From IMG/VR virus record IMGVR_UViG_3300042455_001217, positions 1 to 25,772 of that record: 25,772 nt of DNA; one strand, 5' to 3'. The notes under the pieces were generated by a model. The model made no database searches and was not told where the DNA came from. It saw only the letters and a program-made list of their open reading frames with translations. The translations under genes and the position numbers were made by a program. This stretch comes from a virus. This document shows positions 1-7,683 of this stretch, piece by piece. The stretch's first letter is position 1; every line of letters begins with the position of its first letter.

Positions 1-2
1 AT

Positions 3-470
3 GAATTCAAACTGTTTCTCAAGAACAGAGGCATTGAAGTAGCTGCCAATTTGTTTGAATTGGCATTTATGCCACCACAGAGCTTCAGTGAATATAGAAA
101 AATGGCTCTGGATAGTGAACGTGCCAATTTGTTCAACACTGTCATGGGCGGAGATGCTGTCAAATACATGAGCAAAAGATGGGCCATGGAACGCTATCTG
201 GGTCTCACAGAGGGCGACATCCTGGAAAATGAGCGCATGTGGAAAGAAGAAAACGCCAAGAGAGTCAAAGACAGAACAGGCACAAGTCCGCTAGAACAAG
301 ATCAAGTAGGTCTGGGAGCATTGGGAGTCAAACCAGAGATGGGACCAGAATTTGAGCCCATACCTGGCGCTGAACCAGGTGCGGAGACACCACCAGAAGC
401 ACCACCACCCGCAGCACCAGAAGCCGCTGCGCCTGCCCCGGCTGCTCCACCTCCTGGCGCGCCAGCATAA
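3..470 (+). CDS. 20: Portal vertex protein gp20, C-terminal fragment
   Basis: This is the C-terminal end of a T4 gp20-like portal protein, the dodecameric ring at the special capsid vertex through which DNA is packaged and to which the neck binds. The frame is open to the left edge, so the true start lies outside the window. The visible part contains the segment FSEYRKMALDSERANLFNT followed by KRWAMERYLGLTEGDI, which fits the conserved gp20 C-terminal region. The last 40 or so residues are a Pro/Ala/Glu-rich low-complexity tail ending PPPGAPA, probably disordered. An internal TTG at 51 is not a credible start because the homology continues upstream of it. The gene ends 35 nt before a virion-fibre gene, unlike T4, where gene 67 follows. 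Identification rests on recalled family motifs and on the downstream 67-21-22-23 order. Confidence 0.85.
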   Translation, partial: EFKLFLKNRGIEVAANLFELAFMPPQSFSEYRKMALDSERANLFNTVMGGDAVKYMSKRWAMERYLGLTEGDILENERMWKEENAKRVKDRTGTSPLEQDQVGLGALGVKPEMGPEFEPIPGAEPGAETPPEAPPPAAPEAAAPAPAAPPPGAPA

Positions 471-493
471 TTAACCAGGCAGTTATAGGATAG

Positions 494-501
494 TTTAAAT
501 A
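494..501 (+). promoter_or_regulatory. Late promoter TTTAAATA
   Basis: TTTAAATA resembles the T4 late promoter box TATAAATA. It lies only 4 nt (CCAC) upstream of the ATG at 506. If transcription starts 5-7 nt after the box, as in T4, the mRNA would begin at or inside the start codon. No Shine-Dalgarno sequence fits in the gap. Confidence 0.55.
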
Positions 502-505
502 CCAC

Positions 506-2290
506 ATGACAAATTTCAACATCCGAACCACTCGCAATCAGCCCGACGGGCCCATATTGGCTAGCATACCTCCTGGTGAAAGCAACAGTACAAGAACAAG
601 TTTGATATTGTTTGGTAAAAATTTCGCCAATTACGGCACGGCTTTGAATGAAGATCTTGTTCATATAACAGAAAATTTTGCCAATATCAGTCCTCCGGCC
701 AATCCTCTAGAAGGTCAATTGTGGTTTGATATCACAAACCAAGCTCTCAAAATTTATCAACGAGCTGCCCAGGGAGGATTTGAATGGGCTATTGTCAATG
801 CCAGCAGTTTGCAAAGCATTGCTGAGAGCCTGGTTCCCAATCGCATATATGTGAGTAAAAACGGTAACGATAGCAACAGTGGTCTCAGTTGGTATTCTGC
901 CAAAAAAACAATAAAAGGTGCTTGTGATAGTGTTGCTCAGTTGATACTGGGAGGCACCTTTGAAGAAGGTCATGTTACCATTCTAGTTGCCAGTGGAGAT
1001 TATGAAGAAGTCACCCCCATCAGTGTGCCTGCAGGAGTCAGCATAATTGGTGATAATCTGCGTAGTGTTACTGTGCGTCCCAGAGCTGATTTGGCTACGC
1101 AAAATGTTTTCTATCTGGACAGTGGAACATATGTGTATGGTATAACAGTGAGAGATCACAAACTGGAACCCAGTGCACTGGATATCACTCCCATACCTGA
1201 TACTCTGGATCCCACTGTATATGCCAATGCCAGTGGAAGGAATTTGCCGCGCAACACAGAGCAAACTGGATTTGCATTTGCATTTTTGCCAGGCAGTACC
1301 ATCAATGTCAGTCCTTATATTCAAAATTGCAGCAGCATCAGCGGTGATCCAGGCACAGGCAGCGGTGTTTATCCTGGAGGAGGCGGCGTGCTTGTTGACA
1401 GCAATAAAATCAACAATCAAACCAGCAGATTGCACAGCATAGTAGTAGATGCATTCACACAGATAAATTTGGGTGGCATAGGCGTCAAAGTAGTAGGCAA
1501 AGGTTATATGCAATTGGTGAGCTTCTTTGTGAATTTCTGCCAATTTGGGATCCTGTGTGTGGATGGCGGACATGTTACTCTGCTCAACAGCAATTGCAGT
1601 TTTGGCAATTACGCACTCTGGAGTGAAGGTTATAGATTTTTAGATAATGCCCCCTACGGAGGTGCGCCAGGAAGTGTCAACCAAACCTGGCAAGTTTCCA
1701 GTGCCAATCAATTAACCTGGACCACCGATCCCAATTACAAAGCCTATAATGATCAGTTGAGTGATCTCACTGTTACAGTCACTCCTGCCACTGCCACAGT
1801 GTATCGTGTTGAATCCATTGCTGATGGTAGCAACAACAACAGCATTCTTACTCTAAATGTAGCACCCCCACCATCAAGCCAATTGCAAATACGTACAAGA
1901 TTTGGTAGCTTGGTTGAAGCAAGCAGTTATACCATGAGCTATGCTGGAGCCGGCCTGGATTACCACAGTTTAAGTGCCAGCCAAGGCGGCACAGGCAGAT
2001 CAGATCCCAATAAATATACTATTGCCAAAAAACAAGCAAGTATTGAAAGTGCAACTACTTTGGCAATCTACGGTAGAATTTATCACACAACCACTGATGA
2101 AAGTGGAGATTTTTATGTGGGATTAATAACTCCTGGAGAGTTTAACAGCCTCACACAAATACAATCATCAGCTAGGCCAAGTTTTAGAATTAACCAGAAA
2201 AAAGGTGCTATTGATGGTAGAGCATTTTACCAGAGCATTTTTGGATTTATGGCACCATTCATACTAGCATTGACACGACGCGGAAAATAA
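506..2290 (+). CDS. Virion fibre-type protein with pectate-lyase-like beta-helix
   Basis: A 594-residue structural protein, probably part of a tail or head fibre. The N-terminal ~90 residues (LILFGKNFANYGTALNEDLV, then NPLEGQLWFD) look like the attachment domain shared by fibre-type proteins of marine T4-like phages. From about residue 113 a segment YVSKNGNDSNSGLSW followed by KTIKGAC matches the entry strand of right-handed parallel beta-helix proteins (pectate-lyase fold, 'NGNDSNxG...KTI' type). Many short Val/Ile/Gly-rich strands follow to about residue 370. Such helices occur in tailspikes and depolymerases, but no catalytic residues could be assigned. The start is the ATG right after a late-promoter box. 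It lies between gp20 and gp67, where T4 has no fibre gene, so it is an accessory insertion into the head cluster. The exact virion location is unknown. Confidence 0.7.
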   Translation: MTNFNIRTTRNQPDGPILASIPPGESNSTRTSLILFGKNFANYGTALNEDLVHITENFANISPPANPLEGQLWFDITNQALKIYQRAAQGGFEWAIVNASSLQSIAESLVPNRIYVSKNGNDSNSGLSWYSAKKTIKGACDSVAQLILGGTFEEGHVTILVASGDYEEVTPISVPAGVSIIGDNLRSVTVRPRADLATQNVFYLDSGTYVYGITVRDHKLEPSALDITPIPDTLDPTVYANASGRNLPRNTEQTGFAFAFLPGSTINVSPYIQNCSSISGDPGTGSGVYPGGGGVLVDSNKINNQTSRLHSIVVDAFTQINLGGIGVKVVGKGYMQLVSFFVNFCQFGILCVDGGHVTLLNSNCSFGNYALWSEGYRFLDNAPYGGAPGSVNQTWQVSSANQLTWTTDPNYKAYNDQLSDLTVTVTPATATVYRVESIADGSNNNSILTLNVAPPPSSQLQIRTRFGSLVEASSYTMSYAGAGLDYHSLSASQGGTGRSDPNKYTIAKKQASIESATTLAIYGRIYHTTTDESGDFYVGLITPGEFNSLTQIQSSARPSFRINQKKGAIDGRAFYQSIFGFMAPFILALTRRGK

Positions 2291-2310
2291 CACAAACAGT
2301 GAGCTGAACA

Positions 2311-2727
2311 ATGGCAACACCGCCCATCTTTAAATTTAAAAATATCAAAGTAAAACTTACAACAAGTGATACCCCCACATTCATATATGGCGTCAATTCA
2401 TATGTGGCAGGCAACAACACTCTGGACAGCGGAATTGCACCAGCTGATATTACCAGCGTGGTGTTGACTGTGCAAATCAGCAATTTACTGTCTAATAATG
2501 TATTAGTTGATGTATTAGTTCAAAATTCTCAGTCACTCACGTTCAACTCTGCTAATGCGTACTACCTGGTGAAGGCCTATCCAGTGGTACCAGCCAATGC
2601 GTTTGACCCTTTGAGTGGCAATCTCTCCTTGGGCGCAAATGATCAAATTTGGGTCAAACCCAGCCAAGCTAACGGATGTGATGTTGTGGTAAGTCTTCTA
2701 GAAATTGCCAATGCAACAGCCAGCTAA
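2311..2727 (+). CDS. Small virion-type protein
   Basis: A 138-residue protein 20 nt downstream of the beta-helix gene and in the same transcription unit. It is rich in Val, Ser and Asn with alternating hydrophobic residues, as in all-beta virion proteins. The C-terminal half reads VKAYPVVPANAFDPLSGNLSLGANDQ and ends VVSLLEIANA, a pattern I associate with small head- or tail-decoration proteins in marine T4-like phages ('pick a constant, state its quantum, avoid zero' style beta domain that ends in SLLEI). There is no signal peptide or membrane segment. Its position between two fibre-type genes suggests it belongs to the same appendage. The function is not established, and I do not know a T4 homologue. 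Confidence 0.6.
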   Translation: MATPPIFKFKNIKVKLTTSDTPTFIYGVNSYVAGNNTLDSGIAPADITSVVLTVQISNLLSNNVLVDVLVQNSQSLTFNSANAYYLVKAYPVVPANAFDPLSGNLSLGANDQIWVKPSQANGCDVVVSLLEIANATAS

Positions 2728-2745
2728 CACAAGGATAAGATAACC

Positions 2746-4362
2746 ATGCCCAGATTACTTGATACACGATTGATTGGTTATGACATTGCAGATGTGAAAT
2801 CCCGTTCATATGGTAATGCATCTCCTGGTCAAATTTTAAGAGTATCTCAGGATGGCCAGAGTATGGAACTGGGTACAGTGAATCAAGCTGCTATTACTCC
2901 TCTGAGTTTAGACAGTGTGCAGACCAGAACAGGATTGAGTATTCAACAATATTTGGCATCAACTTGGGTGGATATCACGCCAGGAACAATGTTCAGCACC
3001 ATTTATGGTATAACATATGGTGCAGGAACCTTTGTTGTGGTGGGAGAAAGTGCTGGCCAAGCCAGGATAGCTGTGGGATTTATGAATCCAGATACGTCAG
3101 GGTTTGGGTTTACTGCTGTGCCTTTGACTGATTATTTGAATGGTGGTAATCCATTGGTACTTGGATCAGCAGTGTATGGTGTTATTTTCGCAGAAGATCA
3201 ATTTATAGCATGTGGTGCTGGTGGGTCCATTATCTCCAGTCCAGACGGATTCAACTGGACGCAAAAACGATCTGGCGGCACTGAGGTATTTTTTAGGGCA
3301 GCGTATGCCCCAGATATTGGGTATGTGTTTGTGGGAATGACCAATCTTAATACCACTGCAGAACCAGGAATCACTGTGTTCAGCTCTGATCTTGTTCAAT
3401 TTAATACTTTGGCTACAAGCGCTCTGGGTGCTGGTGTGCCTGTATATGGGGTATCTTGGGGCAATGGGACCTTTATAGCAGTTGGTGGCGTTGTGTCCGA
3501 ACCTGCTCAATTTGGTGCTATTTTTGAGAATCATATTGCCACCAGTCCTGATGGACAAACATGGACTCTCAGGCAAACTACCCCGGTCAAAACAAACAGG
3601 GCACATTACACTGTGACGTATGGAAATGGCAGATGGATAGCAGGTACCAGCCATAGCCCTAGTGCCAGTGAATCCTGTATAATTGTTAGTCGTAATAATG
3701 GAGTAAGTTGGGAACTGCAAGACACCCTGGATATAGGTAATAGTGTACAAACAATATCATATGGTAATGGACTGTTTGTATCAGGTGCCATTAACAAGAT
3801 AGGATACAGTCCAGATGGACTCAATTGGGCGCCCGTTACACCTCCTGATACTTTTTGGAGTAGTTTGGCAGCAGGTGATCTTTATATCTCGGCAGGAGCA
3901 TGGGGTAATGGTATTTTCTTACTAGCCAATCGCGGGGGACGAATAATAAGATCACAGACAATTGTGGAAAGGTTTGTAACTAGCGGTGGCGGTGGTGGCG
4001 GTGGTGGTGGTTCTACTGGACCATTGCCAGTGGGCACTATACCTTTTGTGCCCAATCCAGGTGATGTGGGATCGTATACGCTGGCTGTGGCCTACGATGA
4101 AAATAATGGAGGCATACAAACAGCCTACCCAGGTACAACCAAGGAAGCAAATCAATTGAGATTGGCTGGAATAATTCCTGTGAGTGACTCATCTGGAACT
4201 TTGAATACCATGGGCACCTACAATAGTGAGGGAAATTTAGTGGCTACGTGGACTGGAATTTGGAAAAACATGGGAACAGCCTGCGGAGAAGGTTTGACCA
4301 TCGCCCAGGGAGACACTAACAAGACGTTGATAGTATGGGGTCTATGGATGAGAATTTCCTAA
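2746..4362 (+). CDS. Propeller-like fibre/adhesin with poly-Gly hinge
   Basis: A 538-residue probable fibre or receptor-binding protein. After an N-terminal stretch including SPGQILRVSQDGQ, a motif of the form YGxxxGNGxFxAxG...SPDGxxW recurs about seven times between residues ~85 and ~400. Examples are YGITYGAGTFVVVGE, YGVSWGNGTFIAVGG, VTYGNGRWIAGTS, ISYGNGLFVSGA and AWGNGIFLLANRGG, with SPDGFNWT, SPDGQTWT and SPDGLNWA. This repeat number and layout suggest a seven-bladed beta-propeller (BNR/Asp-box-like). A run of about ten glycines (near 3985-4010) then forms a flexible hinge to a ~120-residue C-terminal domain ending in VWGLWMRIS, a typical fibre-tip ending. The start at 2746 is preceded by AAGGATAAG as ribosome binding site. 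It forms one unit with the two upstream genes. Carbohydrate binding is an inference. Confidence 0.65.
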   Translation: MPRLLDTRLIGYDIADVKSRSYGNASPGQILRVSQDGQSMELGTVNQAAITPLSLDSVQTRTGLSIQQYLASTWVDITPGTMFSTIYGITYGAGTFVVVGESAGQARIAVGFMNPDTSGFGFTAVPLTDYLNGGNPLVLGSAVYGVIFAEDQFIACGAGGSIISSPDGFNWTQKRSGGTEVFFRAAYAPDIGYVFVGMTNLNTTAEPGITVFSSDLVQFNTLATSALGAGVPVYGVSWGNGTFIAVGGVVSEPAQFGAIFENHIATSPDGQTWTLRQTTPVKTNRAHYTVTYGNGRWIAGTSHSPSASESCIIVSRNNGVSWELQDTLDIGNSVQTISYGNGLFVSGAINKIGYSPDGLNWAPVTPPDTFWSSLAAGDLYISAGAWGNGIFLLANRGGRIIRSQTIVERFVTSGGGGGGGGGSTGPLPVGTIPFVPNPGDVGSYTLAVAYDENNGGIQTAYPGTTKEANQLRLAGIIPVSDSSGTLNTMGTYNSEGNLVATWTGIWKNMGTACGEGLTIAQGDTNKTLIVWGLWMRIS

Positions 4363-4413
4363 CGGGGTGAGGATGTTAGAGTCAACAAACATCACGCTTG
4401 TGTGAACAAGTAC

Positions 4414-4419
4414 TAAATA
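4414..4419 (+). promoter_or_regulatory. Late promoter CTAAATA
   Basis: The TAAATA core lies 5 nt before the ATG at 4425, in the same close arrangement as at 496-501. Confidence 0.45.
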
Positions 4420-4424
4420 TTTCC

Positions 4425-4649
4425 ATGAAGATTTTCGAAGTAGAAGCCGCTTATTATACACCTGAAGATGACAAGTATAGCCAATTGCAATTGGATGATA
4501 CTCGTCGTCCCAGAATAACTCTTGCACACCTCAACAAGCTTAAGAAAATGCGAGCAGCTAGACAGTTGGAAAATCTAGTACGTAGAGATGTACTGGAATT
4601 AATTTATGGAGCCCCTGCAGAAGAAGCAGGAGGCATGCCAGGTCTATAA
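4425..4649 (+). CDS. Conserved small protein between portal and prohead core genes
   Basis: A 74-residue protein that begins MKIFEVEAAYYTPEDD and continues with a basic central helix (LNKLKKMRAARQLENLVRRDV) and a Gly/Ala-rich end. The ATG at 4425 is chosen over the in-frame TTG at 4398 because the TAAATA late-promoter core lies just upstream of it and the residues before it look non-coding. I recognise the general pattern from the 20-67 interval of marine T4-like phages, but I cannot assign a T4 gene. It could be a prohead core or assembly component because everything downstream is prohead core. No enzyme motif is visible. Confidence 0.7.
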   Translation: MKIFEVEAAYYTPEDDKYSQLQLDDTRRPRITLAHLNKLKKMRAARQLENLVRRDVLELIYGAPAEEAGGMPGL

Positions 4650-4688
4650 GATTTCTCACTGAAATCATACTAGATATCAAACCCTACT

Positions 4689-4694
4689 TAAATA
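4689..4694 (+). promoter_or_regulatory. Late promoter TTAAATA for the prohead core gene
   Basis: The TAAATA core is 37 nt before the gp67-like ATG at 4732. This leaves room for a leader carrying the ribosome binding site AGGAG at 4721-4725. An ATG at 4696 falls too close to the box to be transcribed, so it is rejected as the start. Confidence 0.55.
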
Positions 4695-4731
4695 TATGTT
4701 GAGTCTGACCACTTTACCAAAGGAGACACTC

Positions 4732-5673
4732 ATGGCAAATGCAAAGCTGATGAAGGTAATGGAATACCTCATCAATGAACAAGAAGACAAAGCCCAAGAA
4801 TTGTTGCATCAAATTTTCCTGGAAAAAGCTCGCGCTATCCATGAAGAAATGATGAGCCACGAAGACATGGAAGAAGACATGTTGGGTGGCAACAAAGGCG
4901 ATCACTGGGCTCATGATATTGAAGATAACCAAGACGAAATCAACGCTGAAGAACACTATGCTCCCATGGAAGGCATGGACACGGAAGAAGACACTGACGA
5001 TGCTGTGGATGATCTAGGCGATGAGCTGGAAGTCACAGACATTGACGATGTTGATGACATGGATGCCGATGACGAAGATGAAGAAATTGAAGTGGACATG
5101 GACGATGAACATGACACGGACATGGACTCAGAGCATGCAGACGGCGATGAAGAAAGAATTTCTGACCTAGAAGCTGCTATCGAAGAGCTCAAGGCAGAAT
5201 TTGAAGCCCTCAAGCACGAAGAATCTGGTGAACAAGAACATCACGACGAAATGGACGCTGATACAGAGGTTGAAGAAGCCTGGGAAAGCGACATGGATGA
5301 AAGTGACGATTTTGATGGACTGAGCGAAAACGTTGACCTAGATGTTGTGCATGCAGCAAAGGGTGGAGAAGTAGGCAGTGGCAAATTTGCCCGTGCAGAA
5401 ACCAACACCAAGAGTCCAGTTCCCACCAGCCAGAAAGACACTATGGGTGCCAAGCCTGTGGTCACAGGCAAGGGTGCCAAGCACACTGGTTATGACCTGC
5501 AAGGTGCTCCCAGCAGCGATAGCATGGGTGCCAAGGCCAACCGCAGGAAGGCAACTGATGGCATGAGCGCTGTCAGCAAGGAAGGCAACAGCAAGGCCCT
5601 GCTAAACAAAGATCGTAGTGAAGGCTTTGGTGCTGGAAACCCCAAGAGCCCCATCAGCGGAAGGGTTCGCTAA
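4732..5673 (+). CDS. 67: Prohead core protein, gp67-like with long acidic extension
   Basis: A 313-residue internal scaffold protein of the prohead core. The first ~45 residues (KLMKVMEYLINEQEDKAQEL, then FLEKARAIHEEMM) match the helical start of T4 gp67, which is only about 80 residues long. A very acidic stretch follows (about residues 50-150, almost only D, E and M) and then a short coiled coil (ISDLEAAIEELKAEFEALKH). The last ~100 residues are basic low complexity with repeated units such as DTMGAKP / DSMGAKA and TKSPVP / PKSPIS. The protein may combine the roles of gp67 and gp68, because no separate gp68 follows. Many Leu-x-Glu-type sites would allow cleavage by gp21, as happens to T4 core proteins. 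The start is set by AGGAG at 4721-4725. Confidence 0.75.
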   Translation: MANAKLMKVMEYLINEQEDKAQELLHQIFLEKARAIHEEMMSHEDMEEDMLGGNKGDHWAHDIEDNQDEINAEEHYAPMEGMDTEEDTDDAVDDLGDELEVTDIDDVDDMDADDEDEEIEVDMDDEHDTDMDSEHADGDEERISDLEAAIEELKAEFEALKHEESGEQEHHDEMDADTEVEEAWESDMDESDDFDGLSENVDLDVVHAAKGGEVGSGKFARAETNTKSPVPTSQKDTMGAKPVVTGKGAKHTGYDLQGAPSSDSMGAKANRRKATDGMSAVSKEGNSKALLNKDRSEGFGAGNPKSPISGRVR

Positions 5674-5683
5674 CAATTGAATT

Positions 5684-5718
5684 AAAACTGCCAGAAATTA
5701 TCCATTTCTGGCAGTTTT
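5684..5718 (+). terminator. Strong intrinsic terminator after gp67
   Basis: A perfect 15-bp inverted repeat (5684-5698 with 5704-5718) closes a 5-nt loop, TATCC. The 3' arm ends in TTTT. It separates the gp67 unit from the gp21 unit. The AAAA...TTTT ends make it usable in both directions. Confidence 0.88.
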
Positions 5719-5771
5719 GTTCAAAATCACAGGTTTTGGTAGCTAACTCATACAGATAACCAAAACACTTT

Positions 5772-5777
5772 TAAATA
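5772..5777 (+). promoter_or_regulatory. Late promoter TTTAAATA for gp21-22-23
   Basis: The TAAATA core lies 30 nt before the gp21 ATG, with a ribosome binding site CCAAGGA at 5795-5801 between them. No similar box is seen before gp22 or gp23, so these three genes are probably co-transcribed from here. Confidence 0.55.
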
Positions 5778-5807
5778 ACTGTGATATTGTAATGCCAAGG
5801 AAAACAA

Positions 5808-6440
5808 ATGGCTCTAATTTTACAAGAACACCTGAGATTTGATGATGCTGGATTCAAACTCCTGACCGAAGGTCAGGAAGATGGATCCAAGAAGCTATTC
5901 ATGGAAGGCATCTTCATCCAGGGTGGAATCAAGAATCACAACGGGCGTGTTTATCCCGTGGATCAAATCCGCAAGGCTGTGGAGACGATCAACCATTGCT
6001 GTAATTCAGACAATGGAGTTCCAGGTGAATTGGATCATCCCCAAGAACTACAAATTCATTTGGACAGAGTGAGCCACAATATTGTCAAAATGTGGATGGA
6101 TGGCCCCAACGGCATGGGCAAGCTCAAGCTGCTGCCCACTCCCTGCGGTCAAATCGCAAAAACGTTGCTGGAAAGTGGAGTCAAATTGGGGGTTAGCTCT
6201 CGTGGATCTGGCAATGTGGACGACCTAGGCAATGTTTCAGATTTTGAAATGTTGACCGTGGACATAGTGGCCAAGCCCAGTGCCCCCAGTGCATATCCTG
6301 TTCCAGTATATGAAGCACTGCAACACAGAAAGTTTGGCAACAACATCATGGATCTGGCCGAAAGTGTGCGTCACGATGCTACTGCTCAGAAGTATCTCAA
6401 GCAAACACTGCTACGCTGGGTTGATGAGTTGAAGATTTAA
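5808..6440 (+). CDS. 21: Prohead core protease gp21
   Basis: A 210-residue serine protease of the T4 gp21 family (herpesvirus-assemblin-like fold). It cleaves scaffold, internal and capsid proteins when the prohead matures. The conserved N-terminal block NHNGRVYP is at residues 43-50. The catalytic His lies in GELDHPQ (H77) and the catalytic Ser in GVSSRGSG (S130/S131). The segment TVDIVAKPSAPSAY is also family-typical. The length agrees with T4 gp21 (212). The gene is followed 18 nt later by gp22, its main substrate, with AAGGAG before the next ATG. Confidence 0.93.
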   Translation: MALILQEHLRFDDAGFKLLTEGQEDGSKKLFMEGIFIQGGIKNHNGRVYPVDQIRKAVETINHCCNSDNGVPGELDHPQELQIHLDRVSHNIVKMWMDGPNGMGKLKLLPTPCGQIAKTLLESGVKLGVSSRGSGNVDDLGNVSDFEMLTVDIVAKPSAPSAYPVPVYEALQHRKFGNNIMDLAESVRHDATAQKYLKQTLLRWVDELKI

Positions 6441-6458
6441 CAAGGAGATCCCAATCCT

Positions 6459-7670
6459 ATGGAAAAGAACCTACAAGAACTTCTTGAGAGTGAAGTCCTG
6501 GGCGAGGAAACTCGCACAGCACTACAAGAAGCATTTGCCCAAAAGCTCAAGGAAGCAGAGCACAAGCTGGAAGAAAGCTATGCTGTGCGTTTTGAGCATG
6601 AAAGAGCAGTTCTTGTGGAAACCATGGACACAATGTTGAACAATGTCATCCGCAAAGAACTAGATGAATTTGCCGAAGACAAACGTTCAGTTGCTGCACA
6701 AAAAGTCAAATTGGCAGAAGCCAACAGACGTGCTCGCAAAGTTTACGAACAAAAGCTGGCCAAGAATGTACAAGTCTTGGAAAATTTCATGCTCAAGCAA
6801 ATTGCTGGTGAAATAACTGAGTTCAGAGACGACCGCAAGCAGTTGGCAGAACAACGTGTCCAAATGGCCCAAGAACTTAATGAAAGCCGTGCAACAGCAC
6901 AACAGGCATTTCAAGATAAAATCACAAAGCTGGAAAATTTTGTGCTCAAGCAATTGAGTGAAGAAATTTCTGAATTTGTTGCTGACAAGCAAGCACTGGT
7001 AGAACAGCGTGTGAAGTTGGCTGCTCAAGCCAAGGCAAAGTTGGATGAAACACGCCAGAACTTTGTAAACAGAGCAACAGCAGTTGTTGACAAGACCCTG
7101 AACGAAGTAATTCGCAAGCAGTTGGTAGAATGGAAAGATGATATCAAAATTGCTCGTGAAAACAACTTTGGTCGTAAAATCTTTGAATCAGTGGCAGCTG
7201 AATACATGAGCTCATATTTGAGTGAAGGTACCACCACCAAGAAACTGCAAAAACAATTGCAAGAGATAACTCAACAATTGCAAGAGGCTCAAACCCATCT
7301 ACAACAAACCACTGTCTTGGTGGAGAGTGAAAGAAGGGCTGCAACTATTGCTCGCGAGCGTACTCAGAGAGTGGAAGTTCTCAACGAACTACTCAGTCCC
7401 CTGAGAGGCGACAAGCGTGCAGTGATGGAAAATCTTTTGACTGATGTCAAAACCACCAATCTCAAGGAAGCTTTCCATCGCTATATGCCCAGTGTGCTCA
7501 ACAATCAAGCACCAGCCCCTAAAAAGGCATCCAATGCTGGATCCACACGCACAGTGGCACACTCCGGAGACCGAGTCAGTCTTGTGGAGCAACAGACACC
7601 CAAAATTGAAGATGATCAAGATCTTCAAAACATTTTGTATTTGGCAGGCATGACTGCCAAAGCACACTAA
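6459..7670 (+). CDS. 22: Prohead core scaffold protein gp22 with internal repeats
   Basis: A 403-residue scaffold protein that forms the core around which gp23 assembles. It is later degraded by gp21. It is almost all alpha-helix/coiled coil, and very rich in Gln, Glu, Lys and Ala. Four related units spaced about 51 residues apart are visible: starting near residue 60 (LNNVIRKELDEFAEDK), 109 (NFMLKQIAGEITEFRDD), 160 (NFVLKQLSEEISEFVADK) and 213 (TLNEVIRKQLVEWKDD). The first three are followed by an (E/A)QxVxxA(E/A/Q) segment. A Gln-rich coiled coil follows (residues 260-300), then a conserved segment containing LLSPLRGDKRAVMENLL, and a disordered C-terminus. AAGGAG precedes the ATG. It is longer than T4 gp22 (about 270), largely because of the repeats. 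Confidence 0.9.
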   Translation: MEKNLQELLESEVLGEETRTALQEAFAQKLKEAEHKLEESYAVRFEHERAVLVETMDTMLNNVIRKELDEFAEDKRSVAAQKVKLAEANRRARKVYEQKLAKNVQVLENFMLKQIAGEITEFRDDRKQLAEQRVQMAQELNESRATAQQAFQDKITKLENFVLKQLSEEISEFVADKQALVEQRVKLAAQAKAKLDETRQNFVNRATAVVDKTLNEVIRKQLVEWKDDIKIARENNFGRKIFESVAAEYMSSYLSEGTTTKKLQKQLQEITQQLQEAQTHLQQTTVLVESERRAATIARERTQRVEVLNELLSPLRGDKRAVMENLLTDVKTTNLKEAFHRYMPSVLNNQAPAPKKASNAGSTRTVAHSGDRVSLVEQQTPKIEDDQDLQNILYLAGMTAKAH

Positions 7671-7683
7671 GGAGAACGACCCA

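Noticed and set aside
117-240. CRISPR array or other regular spaced repeats anywhere in the window
   Set aside because: No direct-repeat array with regular spacing was found in the window. The only repeats are inverted repeats and protein-level repeats in gp22 and the fibre.
983-1573. 196-codon minus-strand frame opposite the beta-helix gene
   Set aside because: It is a shadow rich in Ile/Cys/Tyr, without signals, inside a well-supported + gene.
3985-4010. GGTGGC run as a microsatellite or assembly error
   Set aside because: It keeps the frame and joins two well-formed domains, so a coded glycine hinge is the simpler explanation.
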